64,000 nt of DNA from Thermothielavioides terrestris NRRL 8126 (lineage: Eukaryota; Ascomycota; Sordariomycetes; Sordariales; Chaetomiaceae). Positions 1 to 10,198 of this stretch are shown here, one piece after another; position 1 is the stretch's first letter, and every line of letters starts with the position of its first letter. The position numbers and the translations under genes are program-made. Below the pieces are notes generated by a model. The model did no database searches. It saw nothing but the letters and a program-made list of their open reading frames with translations, and was not told where the DNA came from. The stretch spans positions 4,064,001 through 4,128,000 of the forward strand of contig NC_016458.1 of assembly GCF_000226115.1 (NCBI RefSeq), read 5' to 3'.

Positions 1-3000
1 AGTGACCGCTAGATAGTCTACTAAAGCGCTACTATAAACTTTGGGTCTCTGTCTAATAGTATAATCTTTAGTAGGCCTTAGTTTACTGTTATAAGCTAGT
101 AGAGTAGGTATTTGCCCTAGTCCTTAGAGGTCTATATAGTTTTGCTAGGTACGATTTAGATCTCTTTATTAAGCTTGTCAACGATGACTATAGCGACGTT
201 ATAGCTCTCTATTGAAATTGGGAAGTCGACAATGAAGTTGATAGTAATTATATAGTATAGGTACTCGTTGCCGATAAATAGTTATAGAGAGCTATATAGC
301 TAGTAGTAACGGATATCGTTGGCCTTGTACTTAGGGTAGACGTCAACGTATTTATAGACTATTCTTATAGGCTAATAAATAAAGAAGTTGCTAAGATATA
401 CTTATAGTACTTAGTATTTATAGTAGTTGCTATTGTAAATAGCGTTTAAGACGTCTATTATATAAGTATATAGGATATAGAGGTGGGGAACCTAGCCGCC
501 TATCTTCTAGAGAAGGCTATAGTGTAGTTGGAACAGCAAGGTCACCTTGTATTTAGGTACAAGGGCGTTGTTCTAGTTGACAACCGCGAAGGTCTTTTTC
601 TAGATAGGGTCTTCGAGATAACCCTATTGTAGCTATTTGACGAAGTCTAGGTAGATATTCAATATAACTATACTAGAGGTTGTACTAACTATAGGAATGT
701 TAAGACTAATATTCTTATTTATAGCCGGTTTAAGGAATACCTAGATAGGTGGTAGGTACAACGGTTCACTAGCGTATATCGCCTAATGTTCTATATAGTC
801 GTTTAGAAGGTCATCGAAGCCGCCTATAGCGTTTAGATCTATAGTGTTATTGGTTAATAGCATTTGTAACAACGCGTTAGGCACTATATAGTATTTACTA
901 GGCTTATAGAGAATACGAAGGTTATATTAACTAAGGTATTCTATAGCACGGATAAGGCGTTTGTTCATTAGAGCGAAGGATATAATATCTTTAGTCACAT
1001 TGTTAAAGCTAAGAATAGCTTTATAGTTGGTAAAAATGTAGATAGACGTAGAACGTATAGCGGTCGTCTACCTCTTATATTTTATAAGTGTCTACACTAG
1101 ACTAAGGACTTCTATCTCGGTAGACTAGTACTTCTACTCTATAAGCGATAGCGTATATAACAGGTATACAATTAGCTAGATAGTAGTATATAGGGGATAT
1201 ATAGTAATAAGACTATCCTCGCCAAGGATCTTTTGTATTGCTATAGGCTCGATATAGTAGATTTTAGCACCGATGCTATACTAGGAGATATCGATGTCTA
1301 TATATAGGGGATCGCTATCGTAGAAGAAAGTAATAGATATATTGTAGGAGAGCGCTACCTTGACTACTTCGAAAGATGTAAGTTCCTTGGTCATTAGCAA
1401 CAACAACTATATAATGTGTGACTACGACTTTTGCTTACCTTTATAGTTATAGGTTTTTAAGAGGGCTATCTTCCGTTGCTACAATGGTGCGATAAGGATA
1501 GAATAGAGCAGTATATTGTACTATATAAAGCCGATGGCGCTGATAAAGTACTCGAGGTCCTTAAGGGTATATAGGAACTCTAGTGCAGTGATCGCTACTA
1601 GCCTTTCGGCTATAGTGGACATGCCTATACTGTTGACCATTTGGCTAAGCACCGTAGCATTAAGGAATATAATAAACGATTTATTAAGGCCAATAGAGAT
1701 ATTGCGTTTATATAGCGCTTTGAATATAGTACAAAGGTAGGTAAGGTGGCCGTTAGTAGTAGCGAATTCGTAGCTCCCGATAACGACGTTATTGCAATAT
1801 ACGTTTATAGCGTCAATGTCCTTGAGAAAGAGGTCTATCTACCGCTATATATATACGTTACTATTATAATAACTTATAATAATGTAGTTGAATATATATT
1901 GGCCCTCTATAGTATTTATAGTGAAGACCTATCTATCTCTAGGATCTACCAACCATTGGTAATAGAAAGCTATTACATTGAGGATAGTAATATACTTTAC
2001 GTTGGCTAGCTATACTATAATGTCGTTTTACGATTTAATAGAGTAAGCGTTAGAGAGGACTATTTTGTTAAGTAAGCGGATATCGACTATTATCTAGCCT
2101 TTCCTTATACCATTAGGCGTAGTACACTAGATAACGAAGATAGGGAAGGAAAAGGGGACTTAGAAATAGGTCTTAGTGGCCTTGCTAGTAGCTTCGAGCT
2201 TAGTAATAGTGTCCTTGACGATAGCTTAGTCTTTAGCGTTAATAGGATAAATACGGTATTTCTTAGGGATATAGGCTTCCTAACTAAGGTATAATTTGAT
2301 ATATATCCATTGATCTTGGTCGAGGTTGACGAAGCCCTTGTCCTTGAATATATCTTAGTATTCTATTATAAGTGACTAGATAGGCGTAAGCTCGTTGGGC
2401 GAAAGGTTGTAGATAGTGATGCTATAGGGGTATTTAACGATGTCGAGGCTAGTTATCGAGAGTCGTAGCTTATCTGTAGGTTGCGGTGGCTTTTTGATAG
2501 TAAACTCGATGGCTATAGGGTCGTCTACTATATACGTTTAGTATCTAGGTGCAATAGAAGTTAGGGTGCCAATCTAGTGGCCTTTGGGGACTATGACAGG
2601 GTTGCTAGTGTCGTTCTATACGACGATGGAGGATATATAGCAGTTGGTGACCGCTATAAAGATTAAGATATAGTTTAAAATACTTAGTTCGAAAAGAAGG
2701 GTTTAGCCGTTGTCGATATAGATACTATAGTCGACGGGGATAGTGGTAGTAGTATATAGCGGAATAATAAGATGCTTAGTAGTGACGATATATAAGTAGT
2801 ATAGTCTTTTATATCGTCTAGTAGTAACTAGTATCTAGATATTACTATATAAATTGATGATAACTATACCTTAAGAGAGTAAGATGTCGAAGCCTTTAGG
2901 AGTTATATAATCTATGTCCAATAGTATATTGGTACAAAGGTCGTCGACGATAGTTATTTTGTACGTAAAGCTAGCGATAGTAGGCTTATCGGAGGGCAAG

Positions 3001-5640
3001 GTACCTTAGAAATTAAGGTCAATAATAGCGTAATCGAGGTTAGAATATATATCTAAACCGATGCTATAGACCATTAGAGGGCTAGCGTAGTGCCTAATAA
3101 CGGTGTTAGGGTAATAGGTAGTCAACCAATGCCGGTCGACAAATGTAGCTATATAACCTATATCTATATAGATTTCTTAAAGGTCGTCTAGGTAGTTAGT
3201 GCTTAGTATAATGTTGATCTTCAAGTAGGTCTATAATTAGAAGTCGAAGCTAGCGCCTTAATCTAATATAGTGTTAACCTTTGACTAAATAATAGTTATA
3301 GGCGATTATATAGCTATAGGCTATATTACGCTATCCGCTCTGTCTACTGTGAGCGGGGGCGTAGCTCGTTTTTTAGGTCAACGATGTTGGAAAGGTGTAT
3401 CGGGTTATCTATCGCTAGCTAGGCGTCTACTATATTGGCGAACGTGATCTTCTTACTAGGCTAAGGCCATTTAAGATAGTTGGTATAGATATAGGCTATC
3501 AACTTGTTGTTAGAGGGGAAGGTCTTATTGCAATAGCGGTATACTGAGTCGATAGACATTGCTACGAACTATACAACGACTTCGTTATCAACAGAGTCGC
3601 TAAGTGGGTACAGCTCTTCTAGTATATTAAGCTAGTTAGAAGCAATAGGATATTCGCTATCTAGGAATAGTACGTTGCTATAGAAGGAGTCCGCTAAGCC
3701 AAATTGATCTTCCTCTTTAGGAGCATCTTCAACGCTAGGTTATTGATATATATTGCTATAGAAGGTGGGTATAGGCCTACTAGGATGTTATTGCCTATTC
3801 TATTAGCCTTGTTGACACTATAGTAGTACTAGGAGGCGACGATTCTCTAGAACTAGTAGCTATCGTAGTAACTGATTGTTAGGCCGTTGATTTAATAGTC
3901 TAGGATCCTAGTTGTACTACTACGCTAGTAGCGTTGGCTAATATAGCTAATATAGTAGGTAGTATAGCGATGCTCGTAGGCCATTATCTAGCTAGCGATA
4001 ACCTTACTACTAGTAGCCGCCTCTTCCTTAGAAGGGGGGTCGATATAGTAGCTAATATAGTTGGCGTAGGGGCGGCCTTTGATAGCGCTAGACGCATTGT
4101 CGAAGAACGCTTTCTCGCTCCTAGATTTGACAGAGGAAGGCGTCGACTTCGGTAGATAGCGTTAGCTTATCTAGCTTACTCTAGATATCGCTATTAAAGG
4201 CCTTGAATATTGTAATAAGTTAACTATACTAGCTTATATTATAAGCCTTTATATAGTGCATTATAATCTAGGTGAAGGCTATAATGTCGTTACTATTGGC
4301 AATGTCTACTAAGGTGAATCGTAACTACTTAAGTATATTGAAGGCGACTAAATAGTTGATTTTAAAGTGGCTTTTAAGCTTATTGTAAATAGCTATAATA
4401 GTTGTAGTATAGAGGAGCTTATAATCCTTGTTAGTTAGTATATATAAGTGCTATACTAATGTAGGACCTTATAGGCACTACGTCTAGATATAGTGTACAA
4501 CGTTGTCGCTATAGGTTATAGCTAGGTCGGCAAGGCGATCGTAGAATAGGAATATATCGATATATTTATTGACTTTTCTATTAGCGATTAGGCTAATGCT
4601 AGAAGGATCTATAGTAGAGGGGTCGAAGTAGCCTATATTAGCTAGCTTAAGGGTATCGTTAGCTAAAGGTAGCTATATTTACTATTCTATAGCTATCGCT
4701 AAAAGGTTGTTTATATCTATATTTTAGTGCTAGCGGTACTAATAGAATATAGTAGCTATTAGCTTCGCTATAGCTATAGCTATAAAAGGGCTATTAGGCT
4801 CAATATTATTACTATAGTTGTTAGCTATAACCTATAGATGGTACTTAGGTTCCTTACTATAGATGTTAGTATTAATAGATATACTATAGTGGTTATAAAG
4901 CTTCTAGGTATTTCCTTTAAGGGTATTGCTAGTAGATAGGTAGTTGTAGGCGATACCTAGTTTAGTAGAGGGTATAGATAGCTATAGTTGCTATAGAGTA
5001 GGTAGTGCCTAAGCCTACGAAGCGTCGTCCAACTAGGTAGGCGTTATCGGTAATAGTATAGTAGATATAGATGACGTTGAAGCTATAGAAGGTACTATAG
5101 AATATAACGTCGAAGGTTTAGAAAGCGCTATAGACTACGACGTTGACTATAATATAGTGGCTAATAACATTGTCGGCGTTAGTGGCCGCTAGGTCTTCTA
5201 CTAGGTATAGAAGGCGTTAAAAGATTGCTTATTAGTTTCCTAGGCTAGTAGCTACAGTAGCAAGTCTATAATAGCGTAGTATATATCTCTAATAAGCGAA
5301 TATATATAATCGAGATCCTTATAGTCTACGATAGCTATATAAATATACCTAGAGTTATAGAACTATAGTAATTGCTAGGCTCTAAGCTACCGATCTATAG
5401 TCTTTGTCGATATAGAGGTAGGCAATGGCTCGCCTATACGAGATACTATCGGGTCTAGCGTAGTTGTATTATAGGCTGACTAGTATAGCGTTTCGCCAAC
5501 TAGTGTACAGTTACGAGTAACCGGCTAGTTGCTAAAAAGGTTCTACTATAGGTGAAATGACGAAGGCGAGAAAGATTGTAATATTGCCGTTAGTTTAATC
5601 GTATAGTAGGCACCAAATTGTAGTACAAATGCTACGCGAT
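1..5640 (-). mobile_element. RIP-degraded Ty3/gypsy LTR retrotransposon, internal region, truncated by the left window edge
   Basis: The block is dominated by TA-rich words (TAG, CTA, ATA), is poor in CpA and TpG, keeps many CpG, and has stops in every frame. On the minus strand, broken pol motifs are still legible. Around 2040-2160 there is a reverse-transcriptase core reading PFSFPIF, then PNGIRKG and VDIRLLNK. Around 1770-1990 a stretch beginning FYQWLV leads to a damaged YxDD box (NVYCNNVVI). Around 1000-1400 there is an RNase H-like stretch reading LYIDIDISWYSIGAKIYY. The order RT then RNase H, with integrase expected beyond toward position 1, fits Ty3/gypsy. Gag should lie at about 2400-5500 but cannot be read. 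I could not find either LTR. The right border with normal GC-rich DNA is sharp at about 5640. It is inactive. Confidence 0.85.
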
Positions 5641-6118
5641 ACGTAGGATGCAATGATGGATTGGTTGATTGATTGATTGATTGATGCCGGAATCTCCACC
5701 CTTGCGTCTGTCTGTATGTCTAAGTACAATGCCTACGCCACTCTGGGCTGTGGGGCTGTAACGGATGCCCCTGCCCTAGTAATGATGCCTGAGATGCCTT
5801 GTGGGAAGTGCTTCCCACAGCAGGCAAGGATCCGTTACCGTACGCTATGTAGTGCAGTGGCAGGGCCGGCTGGTTCACGCACTGTGGGTCGGATCCAGCG
5901 GCAGGGGTCCGACGCGAAATCGGAACCGAGTGGAAGTGACGTTGACTTCCGGCAGGCTCCAACTCGACAATGGATACTGATACACTTATCAAGTCCCATC
6001 TTACACAGTAGGTACACAGGAGCCCCCAAAGGTGCAACTACGCAATCCTCCGTACAACTCCACACACTTTTCATCTGCGCTCATCTTTCCCCGCGCTTTG
6101 GGATGGCACATCCCAATC
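5640..6118. other. Transposon/gene boundary and ATG6 upstream region
   Basis: Base composition switches here from the RIP-mutated block to normal GC. A short ATTG tandem repeat at about 5660-5685 sits on the junction. The rest is the presumed promoter and 5' leader of the ATG6 gene. I see no gene or clear TATA box. Confidence 0.5.
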
Positions 6119-7700
6119 ATGAACTGCCAGAAATGCCGTGCTCCGCTCAGGCTTGACAGCTCGCTGGAGGACCTGAATCCGGCAGCATACGACCTGCTCG
6201 TCGGTAAGTCGCAGGCAGCCGAAGCACAGCTTGCAGCCAATGCCGGTGTGATGCTATGCTCACCGCTATCCCTCTTTCACAGCTACCCATTCGCAGCCAG
6301 CGCCCAGGAAGCCCTCCGCTCCTCGAACACTACATTCCCTGGACCGCGCCCGGAAAGCGACGTATGACCAGGCCGCGCGAAATGCTTCCCAGCCGATCTT
6401 CAAGCGACACAGCGGGCCCGGCAGGGGCGAGGGCCACCCGCGCGACAGCTCGGCCATGTCTTTCATCTTCTTGACCGAGTCGCAGATAGCGCCGCCGAGC
6501 CTGCCTTCACAAAGGAGCCAGCATGGGCCGGATGCTTCTTCACCGGGGCCGCCTGGGGGCCAGGCCGGAACCGCGGAGGAGGACGACCAGCACGCGGACA
6601 AGTCGCACGAAATGGAGCGCATCACCAAGCTCTTCGAGATTCTCTCGGCCCGCTCCGATATCGACCATCCCGTGTGCGTCGAGTGCACCGAGCTCCTGGT
6701 AGAAGAGCTGCAGAAGAAGCTCGAGACGACAACGCGCGAGCGGGATGCGTACATTGCGTTTCTGAAGGAGCTGCAGGCCGGCGCGCCGACAGACGAGGAG
6801 CTGCGCGCGCGGGAGGAGGCGCTCGCGAAGGCCAGGCAAGCCGAGGCCGAGGCGCGCGAAGAGATCCGCCAGCTCGAGCGAGAAAAAGAGGCGCTTGACG
6901 CCGAGCTCGACGCCCTCCAAGAAGAATGCCGGAAGCTCGACGCCGAGGAAGAAGCCTTCTGGCGCGAGCGCAACGCCTTTGCCAGCCGGCTCGCCGACTT
7001 CCAGAACGAGCGCGACAGCGTCAACAGCAAGTTCGACCACGACTCGCGCCAGCTCGAGAAGCTGCAGCGCAGCAACGTCTACAACGACACGTTCTGCATC
7101 AGCCACGACGGCACCTTCGCCACCATCAACGGCCTGCGCCTGGGCCGCCTCTCGTCGCACCCGGTCGAGTGGCCCGAGATCAACGCGGCCTGGGGCCACG
7201 CCCTCCTCCTGCTCGTGACGGTCGCCGACAAGCTCGGCTACCGCTTCCAGGGCTACGAGCCGCAGCCGATGGGCTCGACGTCGCGCATCATCCGCTACGA
7301 CCAGCCGTCGCCCTCGTCCAGCCGGCTGGGCGGGCTCGCCGGCGCGCGCGCCGCCCCGCCGCCCCCCGGCAAGCGCCACGTGCTCGAGCTCTTCTCGTCC
7401 GGCGACATGCCGCTCGGCCTGACCTTCATGCACCGCAAGTTCGACAACGCCATGACCGCCTTCCTCGAGCTCGTCCGCCAGCTGGGCGCCCACGTGCACG
7501 CCCAGACCGCCGCCGAGGGCAACCCGCTGAGCCTCCCCTACCGCATCGAGGGCGACAAGATCGGCGACGTGAGCATCCGCCTCGGCGTCGCCCAGGACGA
7601 CGGCTGGACCAAGGCCTGCAAGCTCACCATGACCTGCTGCAAGTTCTTGCTGGCCCACGCAAGTAACGTGAATTCGGCCAACGGGAGGGGTGTTGCTTGA
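6119..7700 (+). CDS. ATG6: Autophagy protein Atg6/Vps30 (beclin 1 family)
   Basis: This is a subunit of the class III phosphatidylinositol 3-kinase complexes that act in autophagosome formation and vacuolar sorting on endosomal and pre-autophagosomal membranes. Two exons: 6119-6203 and 6283-7700, with a 79-nt intron (GTAAGT...CACAG); total 500 aa. The start MNCQKCRAPLRLDSS is typical of fungal Atg6. A basic/Pro-rich linker follows, then SFIFLTESQ and the conserved LFEILSARSDIDHPVCVEC segment. A long Glu/Arg-rich coiled coil comes next, about residues 190-290. The C-terminal BARA domain begins near the YNDTFCISHDG motif and ends in CKFLLAHASN. The remaining 414 codons are one open frame. Length and domain order match the family. 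The gene converges on the GH45 gene. Family assignment is firm; the function is from known orthologues. Confidence 0.95.
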
Positions 7701-8298
7701 AACGGAGAAGGGTTGGTTCGGTACCCGCGCGGGGGTGGAAGGTTAGGAAGGAAGGGTCTCTGAAAGAAGCAAATTGCGGGTTTCGGCGTGCGGCGTCAGG
7801 GAGGAGATTCTGGATGCCTAGGTTGTCATTTCGGGGGGCGTCTGGTGAAGAACACATTTCTGTCAGAGGGTTCGGCGATGTTTGTGTCTTGTTTGAGACA
7901 CCTTGGGTATTTTTGATCCGAGCGCGGCGTTGGTGAGCAAGGTGTCATGCCCTTATTATTACATTCGGGGCAAACAGAGTCCATGTGAAGCATATTACCT
8001 ACCGTACATACTGAGTTACCTGAACCTGTCGGCTTGCCATAGCATGAGAAGGGCAGCATTTCACCCTCGGAGAGAAGAAGAGTGGCATCTATACAGAGTC
8101 GAAAAGGTAAACGTCACTGCTGGCTTTCTCGACGTAATGCACTGCAGGCACACACGCCTCTTTCTCATTTCACTCCATTCAAACTATGTACGAATGTACT
8201 CTGACGCTCATCCCCAACCGCCACACACCAGTTTTGACGCCCCTTTCTCCCAAAACCCCACTCGCCCCCCGCTGCTGATGAGTTGCAATGCTGTCCTT
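7701..8298. other. Convergent 3' intergenic region between ATG6 and the GH45 gene
   Basis: About 600 bp shared by two converging 3' ends. Open frames here are short and lack recognisable similarity or codon bias. I see no RNA gene or repeat. Confidence 0.5.
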
Positions 8299-9328
8299 CT
8301 AGTTCGTGGGCGTCTCATTGATGACGTCGTTCTGGCGGACGCAGCCGCTCTTGGCCGTGATGGCGGCCGGGCAGGCCACCTGCCGGAAGGAGACCGTCGG
8401 GTTGTCGGCGCCCTGAAACCTGTTTCCATGCTTTCTTGTAAGCCGGGACATGGCTCTTCTTTCCCTACCGACACTGACGGGAACAGAATGGTGGTGGTGT
8501 TCGTAGGGTAGAGAGGGTAACTTACCAGTCGAAGCGCCAGTTGCAGCCGGCCTTGAGCGCCGCCGGGAAGCTGTCGCAGTCGCTCTTCGAGTGGACGCCA
8601 CCGTAGCGGTCACCCCAGCCGTTAGCGGGCGCGCCGTATTGTTGGGTGCAGGCTGTGATGCGCAGGTCAGTGGGGGCTGGCATAGGGGAAGTTGCGCGGC
8701 TGGCGAGGTGAAAAGGGGTAAAGGGGGTCTGGGGAGGGAAGGGCGTACCGTTGAACTGGCCCACACCGCCGCCGGGTATCTGTAAGGGGAAGTAAATATT
8801 CCATTGCGATCACTATGAGAGGAAAAGGGAATGAGAGAAAAAAAAAAAAAAAAAAGAAAAAAGAAAGAAAAAAAAAAGAAGAAGACGAACCGCAAGATCG
8901 AATTGGTTGCTCCCGAGATCCCCTCCCGTGTTCGACGCCTGCACAATCATCTTCTTGCCCTGCACCGGCCCGCTGGTGAAAGTCAGCTCGTAGCAGGCGC
9001 AGCACCAGGCGGCCTCGTTGCTGCCGGCGATGTTGACGGCGGCCCAGCCGTAGGACAGCGTGTCGTTGACGGCCCAGGGGCTCTGGTTGGAGCACATGTA
9101 GGCGCCGCCGCCGTTGTCGCAGCCGGACTTGGTGTTGCCGCCGTCATTGAGCGGGTTGTCGTTCTTGTCGCACGTCTTGACCGGGTTGGGCGAGTTGCCC
9201 TTCTTGGGCCAGGCGCACGACGGCTTGCAGCAGTCCCAGTAACGCGTGGTCTTGCCGGTTCCAGAAGCACCTTGCGCCAGCGCGACGGCGGGGAGCACCG
9301 CCACGAGGGCGGTTAGGGACAGATGCAT
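8299..9328 (-). CDS. Secreted GH45 endoglucanase (endoglucanase V type), no cellulose-binding module
   Basis: A secreted endo-1,4-beta-glucanase of glycoside hydrolase family 45, expected to cut amorphous cellulose outside the cell. Four exons on the minus strand: 9328-8891, 8779-8749, 8652-8526 and 8419-8299; total 238 aa. It has a signal peptide ([18 protein letters not shown]), then the family signature [14 protein letters not shown], whose Asp is the catalytic base. Cys-rich conserved blocks follow ([41 protein letters not shown]). The protein ends shortly after the catalytic domain, with no linker or CBM1. The position that holds the catalytic-acid Asp in Humicola insolens EGV (FDGC) reads FNAC here, across an intron junction. 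Intron 1 carries a long oligo-T tract on the gene strand and has a weak donor (GTTCGT). Family call is firm; activity is inferred. Confidence 0.94.
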
Positions 9329-10198
9329 CCTGTATTGCGATTCCGAGGGGGTTGGGAAGAAGGGGTTCTCAGGGGTCGACCACAAAAAACGAGCGATACC
9401 ATCACCCCAGCCAGCTTCAGGCCCGGAGCCATGAGCGGGCGACCCCAAGATATATACCCCTTGGATCTCTGTGAATCTCGGTCAGCAACACAGGAACAGA
9501 ACGAAGCGGGACCTCACATTCCGGAGCGAGCCAAGCGATTCCCAGAGAGATATACCCAAATGAACGTTTCCCGCTTGACACCAGCTCCGAGGAGAGCCCA
9601 GCCCGAAAAGAGCGCGTTTAGATGAAGGCGGCAAGCTGCGCCGAAGCTCATCCGCCCTGTCCCTGCCTCATCCCTCCAATTCCACCCGATCGGCGTCAAT
9701 TGTTCCCGCCGGGGCGCAGCAAGCGAGGAGAGAAAGAAAAGAAAAATGCGGTTGGGATATTGCCTGTGTATTCTCCCCGCACTGCGGGCTGATCTACCGA
9801 GTAGTGGCCAGACATGGAGAGACGGTCCGCTATAAATCAGGGCCGATATACACATTGCTCCCCGGATTAATATATCTGGGGATCCCGCTACCGCCGGCCC
9901 AAATAAGCCTCCGTCTCAACCGCTCACTCATCAAGCCAATCATATCAGATCTTCTGTTCAAGAACTGTGCGCTTGGCTTTGTGTAAAGCAACTGGAGCGG
10001 TGTCTGTATCTCGCCACAGAGCAGGGCCGGTTCTCTATTTCTGTGAGCGGGCCTCAAAAATAGAGAAACAGCGGAAAAGCAAGAGAGCACTAGTCAAAGG
10101 AACGCAGAGCTTTTCGGGGCATCTCATGCCTGTCTCTATGGTTGCCGCAAAGTCACGGCAATCAGATGCAGATGCGCCCGACATTGGACGGGGATGCT
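9329..10198. other. GH45 promoter and 3' flank of het-c
   Basis: This 870-bp gap holds the GH45 upstream region and the end of het-c. An imperfect palindrome CCCCGGATTAATATATCTGGGG-like stretch lies at about 9860-9885, and C-rich stretches could bind a CreA-type repressor, but these are weak matches. No gene is supported. Confidence 0.4.
9449..9457 (-). promoter_or_regulatory. Probable TATA box of the GH45 gene
   Basis: On the minus strand the sequence GGTATATATCTTGG lies about 125 bp upstream of the GH45 ATG. Position and sequence fit a core promoter TATA element, as expected for a strongly inducible secreted-enzyme gene. No experimental support is visible. Confidence 0.5.

Noticed and set aside
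1746..2009. Plus-strand frames in the TA-rich block that look like small hydrophobic proteins.
   Set aside because: They are antisense to recognisable gypsy reverse transcriptase and arise from RIP-altered sequence.
6540..7658. Long minus-strand frame opposite ATG6.
   Set aside because: Shadow of a GC-rich coding region; similar antisense frames accompany the urease, het-c, lysophospholipase and HIS4 genes and have no domain content.
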